A stretch of 64,000 nt of DNA. It comes from Clostridium sp. CAG:440 (GTDB lineage Bacteria > Bacillota > Clostridia > TANB77 > CAG-508). Position 1 is the first letter of the stretch. Each line of letters begins with the position of its first letter. The stretch lies in the NCBI GenBank assembly GCA_000437215.1, contig FR898651.1, positions 10,194-74,193 on the forward strand, in the 5' to 3' direction. The notes beneath the pieces are model-generated. The model was not told where the DNA came from. It worked only from the letters and a program-made list of their open reading frames with translations, and did not search any database. The position numbers and the translations under genes were made by a program. This document shows positions 56,243-64,000 of the stretch, in pieces.

Positions 56243-59071
56243 ATGGAAGAAAATATTCAAAAAAATTCAACCACCAAAGATAACAAAAAAAGCAAAATAA
56301 GAATGATACTAGTAATAGTATTTATTTTGCTATTTTTAGTAATTAGTTATATTTCACTAAGAGGAAGCTATTTAGAATATAAAGAATTAGGGCAAAATTA
56401 TGAACAAGTATTTTTTACTAATATGCAATATAGATATACAATTTATGCAGTTTGTTTTGTAGCTATATATATTCTTATGTATTTAATAAATAGGGGAATA
56501 AGAAAAGGTGTAAAAATATTTTTTGAAAAAGAAAAAAGTAAAATGCCAAAACTTCCAAACAAATCAATTTCACTTATAGTAGCAACACTATTAAGTGTGA
56601 TAATGGGCTCAGCAATAATGCAAAAAATAATTTTATACATAGGAAATACTTCATTTGGAATAACAGATCCAATATTTAATATGGATATAGCATACTATAT
56701 GTTTCAAAAGCCATTAATTGAAACAATATTATTATACATAATTTTATTTATAGTATTTGCAACAATATATTCAGCAGTATATGTAATAATAGTGTTTAAT
56801 AAATATTTTGACGGAATAGATAGAGAAGTTTTAAAAACAAGTTTATTACTTAAAAAAATTGTAAGAAATATAAGACTTATAGCAATTGGAATAGCAATGC
56901 TTATAATATTAAATACACAAAATATTTTATTTGAAAATATGCTAACAGTAAATGGAAACACAGAAATAATAGGTGCAGGTTATACACAAAGTACAGTAAA
57001 ATTATGGGGGTATGCAATATTTGCAGTAGTTATGGTAATTGCAGTATTTAAAGCAACATCAAATATTGAAAATTGGAAAGCAAAAAGAGTTTTAAAACAT
57101 CTTGCTGTAATTCCAGGCTATTTAGTAGGGCTATTTATAGTAATTGTTGGTTTTGATCTAATATTTGTTAATTCAAATAAATTAGACAAAGAAAAAGACT
57201 ATTTACAATATAATATAGACAATACTAAAAATGCATATAATATAAATATAGAAGAAAATAATTTAACACATACAGGAACAATAACAAGTGAGGAAGTAAA
57301 TTCAAATCAAGATGTTATAAAAAATGTAGCAATAGTAAGCAAAGAATCAGTGTTAAAAACATTAAAAGATAGTCAAACAGAAACAGGACACTATACATAT
57401 CAATCTGTAAACATTGCAAAATATAAAATAGATGGAGAAAACAAACTTTTATATATAGCACCAAGGGAAGTAACAAGAAAAGATAGAACATACAACAGTA
57501 AAACATATGAATATACACATGGAATGGGACAAATAATTGCAAAAGCATCATCAGTTACAGAAAATGGAACACTTGAATATGTACAAAAAGATATTATTGG
57601 AAAAGATAATAAAATAAATATAACACAACCTAGAATGTACTTCGGGCTTGAAGTTGAAGATATGATAGCAACAAATGTAAATAACAAACAAGAATATGAC
57701 TATACTGATGAAAATGGAAATGAAGTAACAACATCATATACTGGAAAAGCAGGTTTAAATTTAGGATTTTTAGATAAACTAGTTTTAGGAATGGAAAAAG
57801 GAAATTTAAATTTAGCATTTTCAGGAGATGTAACAAGTAATAGTAAAATACTAGTAAATAGAAATGTTATAGAAAGAGCAAAAAAAGCGTTACCATATCT
57901 AATATATGATGAAAATCCATATACTGTAGTAAATAATGAAGGAAAAATAATTTGGGTTATTGATGCTTATACAACATCAAGCAACTATCCATATTCACAA
58001 TATACATATATAGAACACGACAATACAAAAGAAAAAATAAATTATATAAGAAATTCAGTAAAAGTATTAGTAGATAGTTATGATGGAACAATATCATTTT
58101 ATATTACAGATAGAACAGACCCAATAGCAATGGCATATGAAAAAATATATCCAAATCTTTTTAAAGAAAAAGAAGAGCAAATACCAGAAGATATATCAAG
58201 CCATTTTGTATATCCAAAATACTTATATGATGTTCAAGCTAAAATGTTAGAAATATATCATAATGTTAAACCAGATGTATTATATAGAGAAGATGATCTA
58301 TGGGAAATTTCAAAATTTAATAATACTACAAATTCAAAATCAACAGGAACAAAAATGGAAGCAACATATACAATGGTAAAGACAAAAAATAATGAAAGTG
58401 ATTTAGGGTTAGTGCAAGTATATAATCCAAAAGACAAGCAAAATTTAATATCTTACTTAGTAGGAGTAAATCAAAATGGTAATAATAAATTAACATTATA
58501 TAAATATTCTCAAGATAGTAATGTAATAGGACCAATGCAATTAGACAAACAAATAGAAGAAGATGAAGCAATAGCCTCAGAATTATCTACAATAAATGTA
58601 TCAGGTACTAAAATTACAAAGAAAATGATAGTGGTTCCAATAGAAAATACAATACTATATGTAGAACCAGTTTATCAAACAATGCTTAACGAAAAATCAG
58701 ACATACCAGTGTTAAAAAAGGTAATTGTTGCTTCAGGAAATAAGGTTGCAATAGGTGATAATTTAAATTTAGCTTTGCAAAAATTGCTGTCACAATATGC
58801 AGTTGACATTGAAGTTGAAAATACAGATGATATACAAGGACTAATAGAAGCAATAATAAAAGCAAATAATAATTTAACACAGTCAAATGAAAATCAAAAT
58901 TGGGAAATGATGGGAAAAGATATACAAAAATTGCAAACATTAATAAACTCATTAGAAGAAATGGAAAATAAAGAAGAAAAGAAAAAACAAAATTCAAATA
59001 GTACAGAAAATACTGTAAATACAATAGAGACAAATACTAATGCCAAAAACAATACAAACAACAATAATTAA
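56243..59071 (+). CDS. UPF0182 family large membrane protein
   Basis: 942 aa, typical size. Seven or so membrane helices fill the first 310 residues (ending VGLFIVIVGFDLIFVNSNKL), followed by a large extracytoplasmic part with the family-typical stretches YIAPREVTRKDRTY, PRMYFGLEVEDMIATN, PYTVVNNEGKIIWVIDAYTT and SFYITDRTDPIAMAYEKIYP. The end is Asn/Thr-rich and disordered. Function is unknown across the family. Confidence 0.93.
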   Translation: MEENIQKNSTTKDNKKSKIRMILVIVFILLFLVISYISLRGSYLEYKELGQNYEQVFFTNMQYRYTIYAVCFVAIYILMYLINRGIRKGVKIFFEKEKSKMPKLPNKSISLIVATLLSVIMGSAIMQKIILYIGNTSFGITDPIFNMDIAYYMFQKPLIETILLYIILFIVFATIYSAVYVIIVFNKYFDGIDREVLKTSLLLKKIVRNIRLIAIGIAMLIILNTQNILFENMLTVNGNTEIIGAGYTQSTVKLWGYAIFAVVMVIAVFKATSNIENWKAKRVLKHLAVIPGYLVGLFIVIVGFDLIFVNSNKLDKEKDYLQYNIDNTKNAYNINIEENNLTHTGTITSEEVNSNQDVIKNVAIVSKESVLKTLKDSQTETGHYTYQSVNIAKYKIDGENKLLYIAPREVTRKDRTYNSKTYEYTHGMGQIIAKASSVTENGTLEYVQKDIIGKDNKINITQPRMYFGLEVEDMIATNVNNKQEYDYTDENGNEVTTSYTGKAGLNLGFLDKLVLGMEKGNLNLAFSGDVTSNSKILVNRNVIERAKKALPYLIYDENPYTVVNNEGKIIWVIDAYTTSSNYPYSQYTYIEHDNTKEKINYIRNSVKVLVDSYDGTISFYITDRTDPIAMAYEKIYPNLFKEKEEQIPEDISSHFVYPKYLYDVQAKMLEIYHNVKPDVLYREDDLWEISKFNNTTNSKSTGTKMEATYTMVKTKNNESDLGLVQVYNPKDKQNLISYLVGVNQNGNNKLTLYKYSQDSNVIGPMQLDKQIEEDEAIASELSTINVSGTKITKKMIVVPIENTILYVEPVYQTMLNEKSDIPVLKKVIVASGNKVAIGDNLNLALQKLLSQYAVDIEVENTDDIQGLIEAIIKANNNLTQSNENQNWEMMGKDIQKLQTLINSLEEMENKEEKKKQNSNSTENTVNTIETNTNAKNNTNNNN

Positions 59072-59094
59072 TTTATAAGTATAAAAATCACATG

Positions 59095-59126
59095 AAAAAT
59101 CCACTATATATACAAGGTGGATTTTT
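59095..59126 (+). terminator. Hairpin covering the DUF5665 ribosome site (terminator or attenuator)
   Basis: AAAAATCCAC (59095-59104) pairs with GTGGATTTTT (59117-59126), ending in five Ts directly before the ATG at 59127. The AAGGTGG that should serve as its ribosome site lies in the right arm, so folding would both end UPF0182 transcripts and hide the start. Confidence 0.65.
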
Positions 59127-59418
59127 ATGTTTATAAAGAAGAAAAATTATAAATTGTTAGATAAATCAATAGAAGATTTATCAAGTACATTAGAAAAAGC
59201 AAATATAAAAGAAATTGCTTATATTTTAGGAAATAAAAAAGAAATAATAAAAAGAAATTTAATTGCACGGGATTTTTAGAGGTGTTGGAATAGGAATAGG
59301 AGTTACATTAATTACAGCAATTTTAGTTATGATATTACAAAGAATTGTGCAACTAAATATTCCAGTAATTGGCAAGTATCTATCAGACATAATAGATATT
59401 GTTCAAAAAAGTAAATAA
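59127..59418 (+). CDS. DUF5665 family membrane protein, read through a +1 frameshift at CGG
   Basis: Joined product 96 aa, the normal family size. The first frame (MFIKKKNYKLLDKSIEDLSS to IIKRNLIA) meets CGG at codon 48 and stops three codons later. In +1 it continues GIFRGVGIGIGVTLITAILV, a membrane helix, then LNIPVIGKYLSDIIDIVQKS and stop at 59418. The Gly after NLIA is conserved in DUF5665 (NLLAGI.RG). Without the shift there is no membrane segment. Function unknown. Confidence 0.85.
59268..59270 (+). other. +1 recoding site, CGG (gca CGG G)
   Basis: In-frame CGG at codon 48 of the DUF5665 gene; reading resumes at GGG (59269-59271). The preceding codon is GCA (Ala). Confidence 0.88.
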
Positions 59419-59419
59419 A

Positions 59420-59460
59420 AAAACACAAAATTATAATTTACATTATATTTTGTGCTTTTT
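59420..59460. terminator. Terminator between the DUF5665 and zinc-ribbon genes
   Basis: A-rich left arm with CACAAAATTATAAT pairs with ATTATATTTTGTG, ending CTTTTT; one small bulge. It lies between convergent genes. Confidence 0.6.
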
Positions 59461-59463
59461 AAA

Positions 59464-59739
59464 TTATATTAAAAATGTTATTCCATTATTATTATTTTTT
59501 TTATTTAAATTAACATTACCATTTTGCTCAAGCTTATTGTATTCTATAAATCTATTTAAATTTTTTACAGATATTCCAGTATTACCTGATATTGTATCAA
59601 TTGATTCATCTAAACCGTGTTCATTAATATATGAATTAAATGTTGAAAATTCTAAATTGTCTTTAGGGCTACATTTAGGGCATACATTACCATTTGATAC
59701 ATAAAAACTTCCGCATCTACTACATTTTTTAAAATCCAT
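59464..59739 (-). CDS. Small zinc-ribbon protein
   Basis: 91 aa. MDFKKCSRCGSFYVSNGNVC then PKCSP gives a four-Cys zinc ribbon at residues 6-23, followed by a helical region (GLDESIDTISGNTGISVKNL) that looks like a helix-turn-helix and an Asn/Lys-rich tail. GGAGG site upstream. Possibly a regulator; unknown family. Confidence 0.75.
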   Translation of the reverse strand: MDFKKCSRCGSFYVSNGNVCPKCSPKDNLEFSTFNSYINEHGLDESIDTISGNTGISVKNLNRFIEYNKLEQNGNVNLNKKNNNNGITFLI

Positions 59740-59881
59740 TTTAAATCCTCCTAAAACTTATCTTTTGACATTTTTATAAATTAAAAGTATTTTATCATAA
59801 AAAAATGTAAAAATAAAGAGAAAATTAAAAAATAATAAAATTAAATTAAACAAAAACAAGTGCTAAAATAAAAATTATGTC

Positions 59882-59910
59882 TTGTTTTAGGCTGTTTTAT
59901 GTTATATAAT
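59882..59910 (+). promoter_or_regulatory. SigA-type promoter of the amylase gene
   Basis: TTGTTT (59882-59887), 17-base spacer, TATAAT (59905-59910), 31 bases before the ATG. Confidence 0.6.
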
Positions 59911-59941
59911 AGAATAGTAAAAAAAAGAAGGTAATATACAA

Positions 59942-61387
59942 ATGAAACAAATAAATGGAATAATAATGCAATATTTTGAATGGTATTTAAACTGTAATGG
60001 ACAGTTATGGAATCAAATAATAAAAGAAGTAGAAAAATTATCAAAAATAGGAATAACAGCCTTATGGTTGCCACCAGCATTTAAAGGAATTGGTGGAAAA
60101 GATGAAGTAGGCTATGGAGTTTATGATGTATATGACTTAGGGGAATTTGACCAAAAAGGTACAGTGAAAACCAAATATGGTTCTAAAGATGAATATATAG
60201 AAATGATAGAAGTGCTAAAGCAAAATGGAATAGAAAGTTATGCAGATATAGTGCTAAACCATAAAATGGGAGCAGATGCAATACAGACAATTCCAGCAAA
60301 AAAAGTAGATTTTGGAAATCATAACATAGAGCTAACAACACAAGATGAAATGGTAAAAGTAGCAACTAAATTTACATTTCCAAACAGAAAACATAAATAT
60401 TCAAGTTTTGAATGGAATTGGACGCATTTTGATGGAATTGATTATAACAATGCAAATGGAGAACATGCTATATTTAAATTCAAAGACAAACAGTGGAACC
60501 AAGAAGTAGATGAGGAATATGGAAATTATGACTATTTAATGGGAGCAGACTTAGACTTTAATAATAAAGAAGTTGTAGAAGAATGCAAGAGATGGGGAAA
60601 ATGGTTTTTAGAAACAGCAAAGCCAACAGGATTTAGACTAGATGCAGTAAAACATATACCTGCTATATTTTACAAAGATTGGATAACATATTTAAGAGAA
60701 GAGACAAAGCAAGAATTATTTACTGTTGGAGAATATTGGACAGGAGATATATCAAAATTACATAAATATATAGAATTAACAGAAGGCAAAATATCATTAT
60801 TTGATATACCATTACATTATAATTTTTATCAGGCTTCAAAAGACACAAATTATGATTTATCAAAAATATTAGATAAAACATTATTAAAAGAAAATCCAAG
60901 TAAAGCAGTAACATTTGTAGACAATCATGATACACAGCCAGGTCAAAGTTTAGAAAGCTTTGTAGAAGAATGGTTTAAACCAATAGCATATTCCTTAATT
61001 TTATTAAGAAATGAAGGCTATCCATGTGTGTTTTATGGAGATTATTATGGAATAGAACATAATAATATACAAAAAGTAAAAGGCTTAGAAACTCTTATAA
61101 TGCTTAGAAAAGAAAAAGCATATGGAAGACAAAATGATTATTTTGATCATCCAAATTACATAGGATTTACACGTCAAGGAGATGATGAACACATAAAATC
61201 AGGACTTGCTGTTGTAATATCAAATACATATGATGGCGAAAAAACAATGTTTGTTGGAGAAAATTTTGCAGGAAGTAAATTTATAGATGCCCTTGGAAAT
61301 TGTGAAGAAGAAGTAGAAATTTGTGAAAATGGATGTGGAAATTTTAAAGTAAAAGGAAAATCAGTTTCTGTATGGGTACAAAAATAG
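59942..61387 (+). CDS. Cytoplasmic alpha-amylase (GH13)
   Basis: 481 aa, the length of the cytoplasmic AmyS-like group. GIIMQYFEWYLNCNGQLWNQ at the start, ADIVLNHKMGADA (region I), GFRLDAVKHIPAIF with the nucleophile Asp (region II), TVGEYWTGD with the acid Glu (region III), TFVDNHDTQPGQSL (region IV). There is no signal peptide, so it acts on internal or imported alpha-glucans, perhaps with the GH15 enzyme at 43040. It uses a normal CGT Arg at 61172. mnmA begins 11 bases downstream. Confidence 0.93.
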   Translation: MKQINGIIMQYFEWYLNCNGQLWNQIIKEVEKLSKIGITALWLPPAFKGIGGKDEVGYGVYDVYDLGEFDQKGTVKTKYGSKDEYIEMIEVLKQNGIESYADIVLNHKMGADAIQTIPAKKVDFGNHNIELTTQDEMVKVATKFTFPNRKHKYSSFEWNWTHFDGIDYNNANGEHAIFKFKDKQWNQEVDEEYGNYDYLMGADLDFNNKEVVEECKRWGKWFLETAKPTGFRLDAVKHIPAIFYKDWITYLREETKQELFTVGEYWTGDISKLHKYIELTEGKISLFDIPLHYNFYQASKDTNYDLSKILDKTLLKENPSKAVTFVDNHDTQPGQSLESFVEEWFKPIAYSLILLRNEGYPCVFYGDYYGIEHNNIQKVKGLETLIMLRKEKAYGRQNDYFDHPNYIGFTRQGDDEHIKSGLAVVISNTYDGEKTMFVGENFAGSKFIDALGNCEEEVEICENGCGNFKVKGKSVSVWVQK

Positions 61388-61398
61388 AAAGGGAAAAT

Positions 61399-62440
<1,042 letters not shown>

Positions 62441-62445
<5 letters not shown>

Positions 62446-62475
62446 CGAAGTTTTTTTAACTTCGCTATATATTTT
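62441..62475 (+). terminator. Terminator after mnmA
   Basis: TATAGCGAAGTT (62441-62452) pairs with AACTTCGCTATA (62458-62469); the loop is five Ts and a T-rich stretch follows. The mnmA stop lies in the left arm. Confidence 0.85.
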
Positions 62476-62535
62476 TTACAAAAATTGAAACTTTTTAATA
62501 ATTTTTTGGAACTTATAGGTAGAAGGGAGAAAAAA

Positions 62536-63074
62536 ATGAGTACTCAAAAAATCCTAAAAGAATTTGAAATAATATATAAAAATACTTACAACAAAATTTT
62601 AAAATATGTAATTTGTAAGTGTTCAAATTTAGACGATGTAAATGACATTATTCAAGAAACATATATAGAATTTTATAAAAAATTAAAAGAAAACAAGAAA
62701 ATACAAGATAAACAGGCTTTTATTATAGGAATTGCAAAAAACAAAATAATGAAATATATAAATCAAAAAGGAAAAATAAAGACAATTTCAATCTTTCAGG
62801 AAAAAGAAAATGAAGAAAAAGTAGTTGATATAGATTCGCGGAATTGATATAGAAAAACGGAATAATAACAAAAGAAAATATAAACAAAATATGGGAATAT
62901 ATAAAAAATCAAAATCAAATATCTGCTAAAATATTTTATTTATATTTTGTTTTAGAAATGACATTTAAAGATATATCAAAAGAATTAAATTTAAAAGAAT
63001 CAACAGTAAAAACAAACTTATATAGAATGGTAAAAAAGGTAAAAGAAGCTTTTGGGGGTGAAAGATTTGAATAA
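62536..63074 (+). CDS. RNA polymerase sigma-70 family (ECF-like) factor, read through two +1 frameshifts at CGG
   Basis: Joined product 178 aa, normal for small ECF-type factors. ATG at 62536 with AGGGAG upstream. Region 2: YNKILKYVICKCSNLDDVND, IIQETYIEFYKKL, and FIIGIAKNKIMKYI. The frame meets CGG at codon 102; in +1 it runs only six residues (GIDIEK) before a second CGG at 62858; after a second +1 it reads GIITKENINKIWEYI and region 4, YFVLEMTFKDISKELNLKES followed by TVKTNLYRM. Both shifts are needed to join sigma regions 2 and 4. The stop overlaps the TTG of the next gene. Confidence 0.87.
62839..62841 (+). other. +1 recoding site, CGG (tcg CGG A), first of two
   Basis: In-frame CGG at codon 102 of the sigma factor; reading resumes at GGA (62840-62842). 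The preceding codon is TCG (Ser). Confidence 0.85.
62858..62860 (+). other. +1 recoding site, CGG (aaa CGG A), second of two
   Basis: In frame only after the first shift; reading resumes at GGA (62859-62861) and opens sigma region 4. The preceding codon is AAA (Lys). Confidence 0.85.
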
Positions 63075-64000
63075 TAAAATAATAAAACAATATTTTGAAA
63101 ACAAGTTCAACCAAGAAAATAATTATAAAGCCATATTGTCTAAAGTAAGAAAGGAAGAAAAAATGGAAAAAAACAAAATAATAAAAATGTGTGCAACATT
63201 TGTTCTTACAATAGGTGTAGCAGCAGGTCTTGCGTATGCTGGAACAGTGGTATATGAAAAAGTATTTAAAAAACCAGAAAAAATAGATAATTTTGTTGAA
63301 GAATTGCAAGTAAAAGATGAAGATCTAAAAAAAATAATTTCAAAACAGGAAGCATTAGAGAAAGCAAAAGAAGAAATAAAAAGATATGGATTAGAATTAA
63401 ACCAAAATCCGGACATAGAAATTTTAAAAGCACCAAATTATGATGAAATATCATATGTAATTAAATCTGGAAGATTAGAAGTAAATATAAATGCATTAAC
63501 AGGAAAACTTACAGGATTTTATCAAAATTCTGATAATAAAGAAAAGCAATTAGAAAAATATCATTCAACCAAAGAAAAAATTGTTGAAGTAGCAAAAGAA
63601 AAAATGAAAGAATACGGATTTGGCAGTGAATATGAAATATGTTATATATCAAATAATAACAGTGATGATGAGAAAAAGGCATATTTATGGTATATATGGT
63701 TTGCAAAAAAATATGATGGTTTATTTAATGAAGGACAAAGTGTATCTATTACATTAATACCACAAATAAATTTTGTTGAGAGTTTAAATATTAAAGATGA
63801 ACAATTTGAAAATAATCCAATTGTAATATCAGAAAGCGAAGCAATACAAATAGCAAAGCAAAAAGATGAACAAATAAATAATGAAAATTATGAAATAAAA
63901 GAAGTTAAGTCAAAGTTAGCAATAAGACAAATAAATGCAGAGGTTTATTTAAAGGAAAATGGTATAGAAACAAGAAATGAACAAAAAGTTTTAGAGGATG
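63067..64000 (+). CDS. Probable membrane-bound anti-sigma or sigma-associated protein (partial)
   Basis: Runs off the window end; at least 311 residues. The start is probably TTG at 63067, overlapping the sigma stop by 8 bases with GGGGGTG upstream; an in-frame ATG at 63163 is the alternative. A short cytoplasmic N-terminus (about 1-38) precedes one membrane helix (MCATFVLTIGVAAGLAYAGT), then a large extracytoplasmic part with two PepSY-like stretches (SKQEALEKAKEEIKRYGLEL, and later SESEAIQIAKQKDEQINNEN). Position, overlap and topology suit an anti-sigma factor. Function is inference. Confidence 0.7.
   Translation, partial: MNNKIIKQYFENKFNQENNYKAILSKVRKEEKMEKNKIIKMCATFVLTIGVAAGLAYAGTVVYEKVFKKPEKIDNFVEELQVKDEDLKKIISKQEALEKAKEEIKRYGLELNQNPDIEILKAPNYDEISYVIKSGRLEVNINALTGKLTGFYQNSDNKEKQLEKYHSTKEKIVEVAKEKMKEYGFGSEYEICYISNNNSDDEKKAYLWYIWFAKKYDGLFNEGQSVSITLIPQINFVESLNIKDEQFENNPIVISESEAIQIAKQKDEQINNENYEIKEVKSKLAIRQINAEVYLKENGIETRNEQKVLED

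Overview
The window is AT-rich DNA from a Gram-positive Clostridia-type bacterium, probably an uncultured gut-type Firmicute. The signs are GGAGG ribosome binding sites, SepF/DivIVA/YlmH division and ribosome genes, MutS2, ChW cell-wall repeats, Arg codons almost all AGA, and a DUF5665/UPF0182/FtsY neighbourhood. I cannot name the species.

The most important observation is a recoding system. I located every CGG triplet and checked its phase against the genes. Eleven CGG codons lie in frame. At ten of them the gene is interrupted and continues exactly one base downstream, so the C is skipped and the next triplet is GGN (Gly). The genes are a GtrB-like glycosyltransferase (18111), an M19 dipeptidase (18449), dxs (24368), mutS2 (27377, minus strand), mutL (30260), miaA (32949), an HlyD-like protein (34392), a DUF5665 protein (59268) and a sigma factor (62839 and 62858). 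The joined proteins have normal family lengths. Where I know the family, the residue decoded at the site is a conserved Gly, for example in the GDG motif of Dxs and the GGTGLY motif of MiaA. CGT, CGC and CGA are used normally for Arg. This looks like an unassigned or 'hungry' CGG codon that has become a general +1 frameshift signal, effectively CGGN read as Gly. The eleventh CGG (26695) would lead to a stop that overlaps an ATG. I know of no description of such a system in bacteria, but I cannot search the literature here.

Layout. 1-18258: surface polysaccharide region with an ABC exporter, several GT2/GT32 glycosyltransferases, a flippase, dTDP-rhamnose genes (rfbD-A-C-B), two ChW-repeat cell-wall hydrolases and GtrA/GtrB-like lipid glycosylation genes. 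18323-29324: M19 dipeptidase, recN, eno, a VWA surface protein, dxs, ylmH, a small gene with the exceptional CGG, and mutS2. 29411-46219: a toxin remnant, mutL, miaA, HlyD-like, sepF, divIVA, rsmD, a coiled-coil gene, ftsK, an unknown gene, a beta-CASP nuclease, a GH15 enzyme and a beta-sandwich surface protein.

46304-46379 is tRNA-Thr(CGT). Downstream of it, to about 55160, lies an accessory island. It holds two small foreign-looking genes, a KilA-N protein, a possible PD-(D/E)XK nuclease, a MATE-like and an MFS-like transporter, a GNAT-like gene, a broken small gene, and a decayed C26 amidotransferase with three consecutive internal duplications. 55326-64000 returns to core genes: ftsY, UPF0182, DUF5665, a zinc-ribbon protein, an alpha-amylase, mnmA, and a sigma factor followed by a probable anti-sigma protein that runs off the end.
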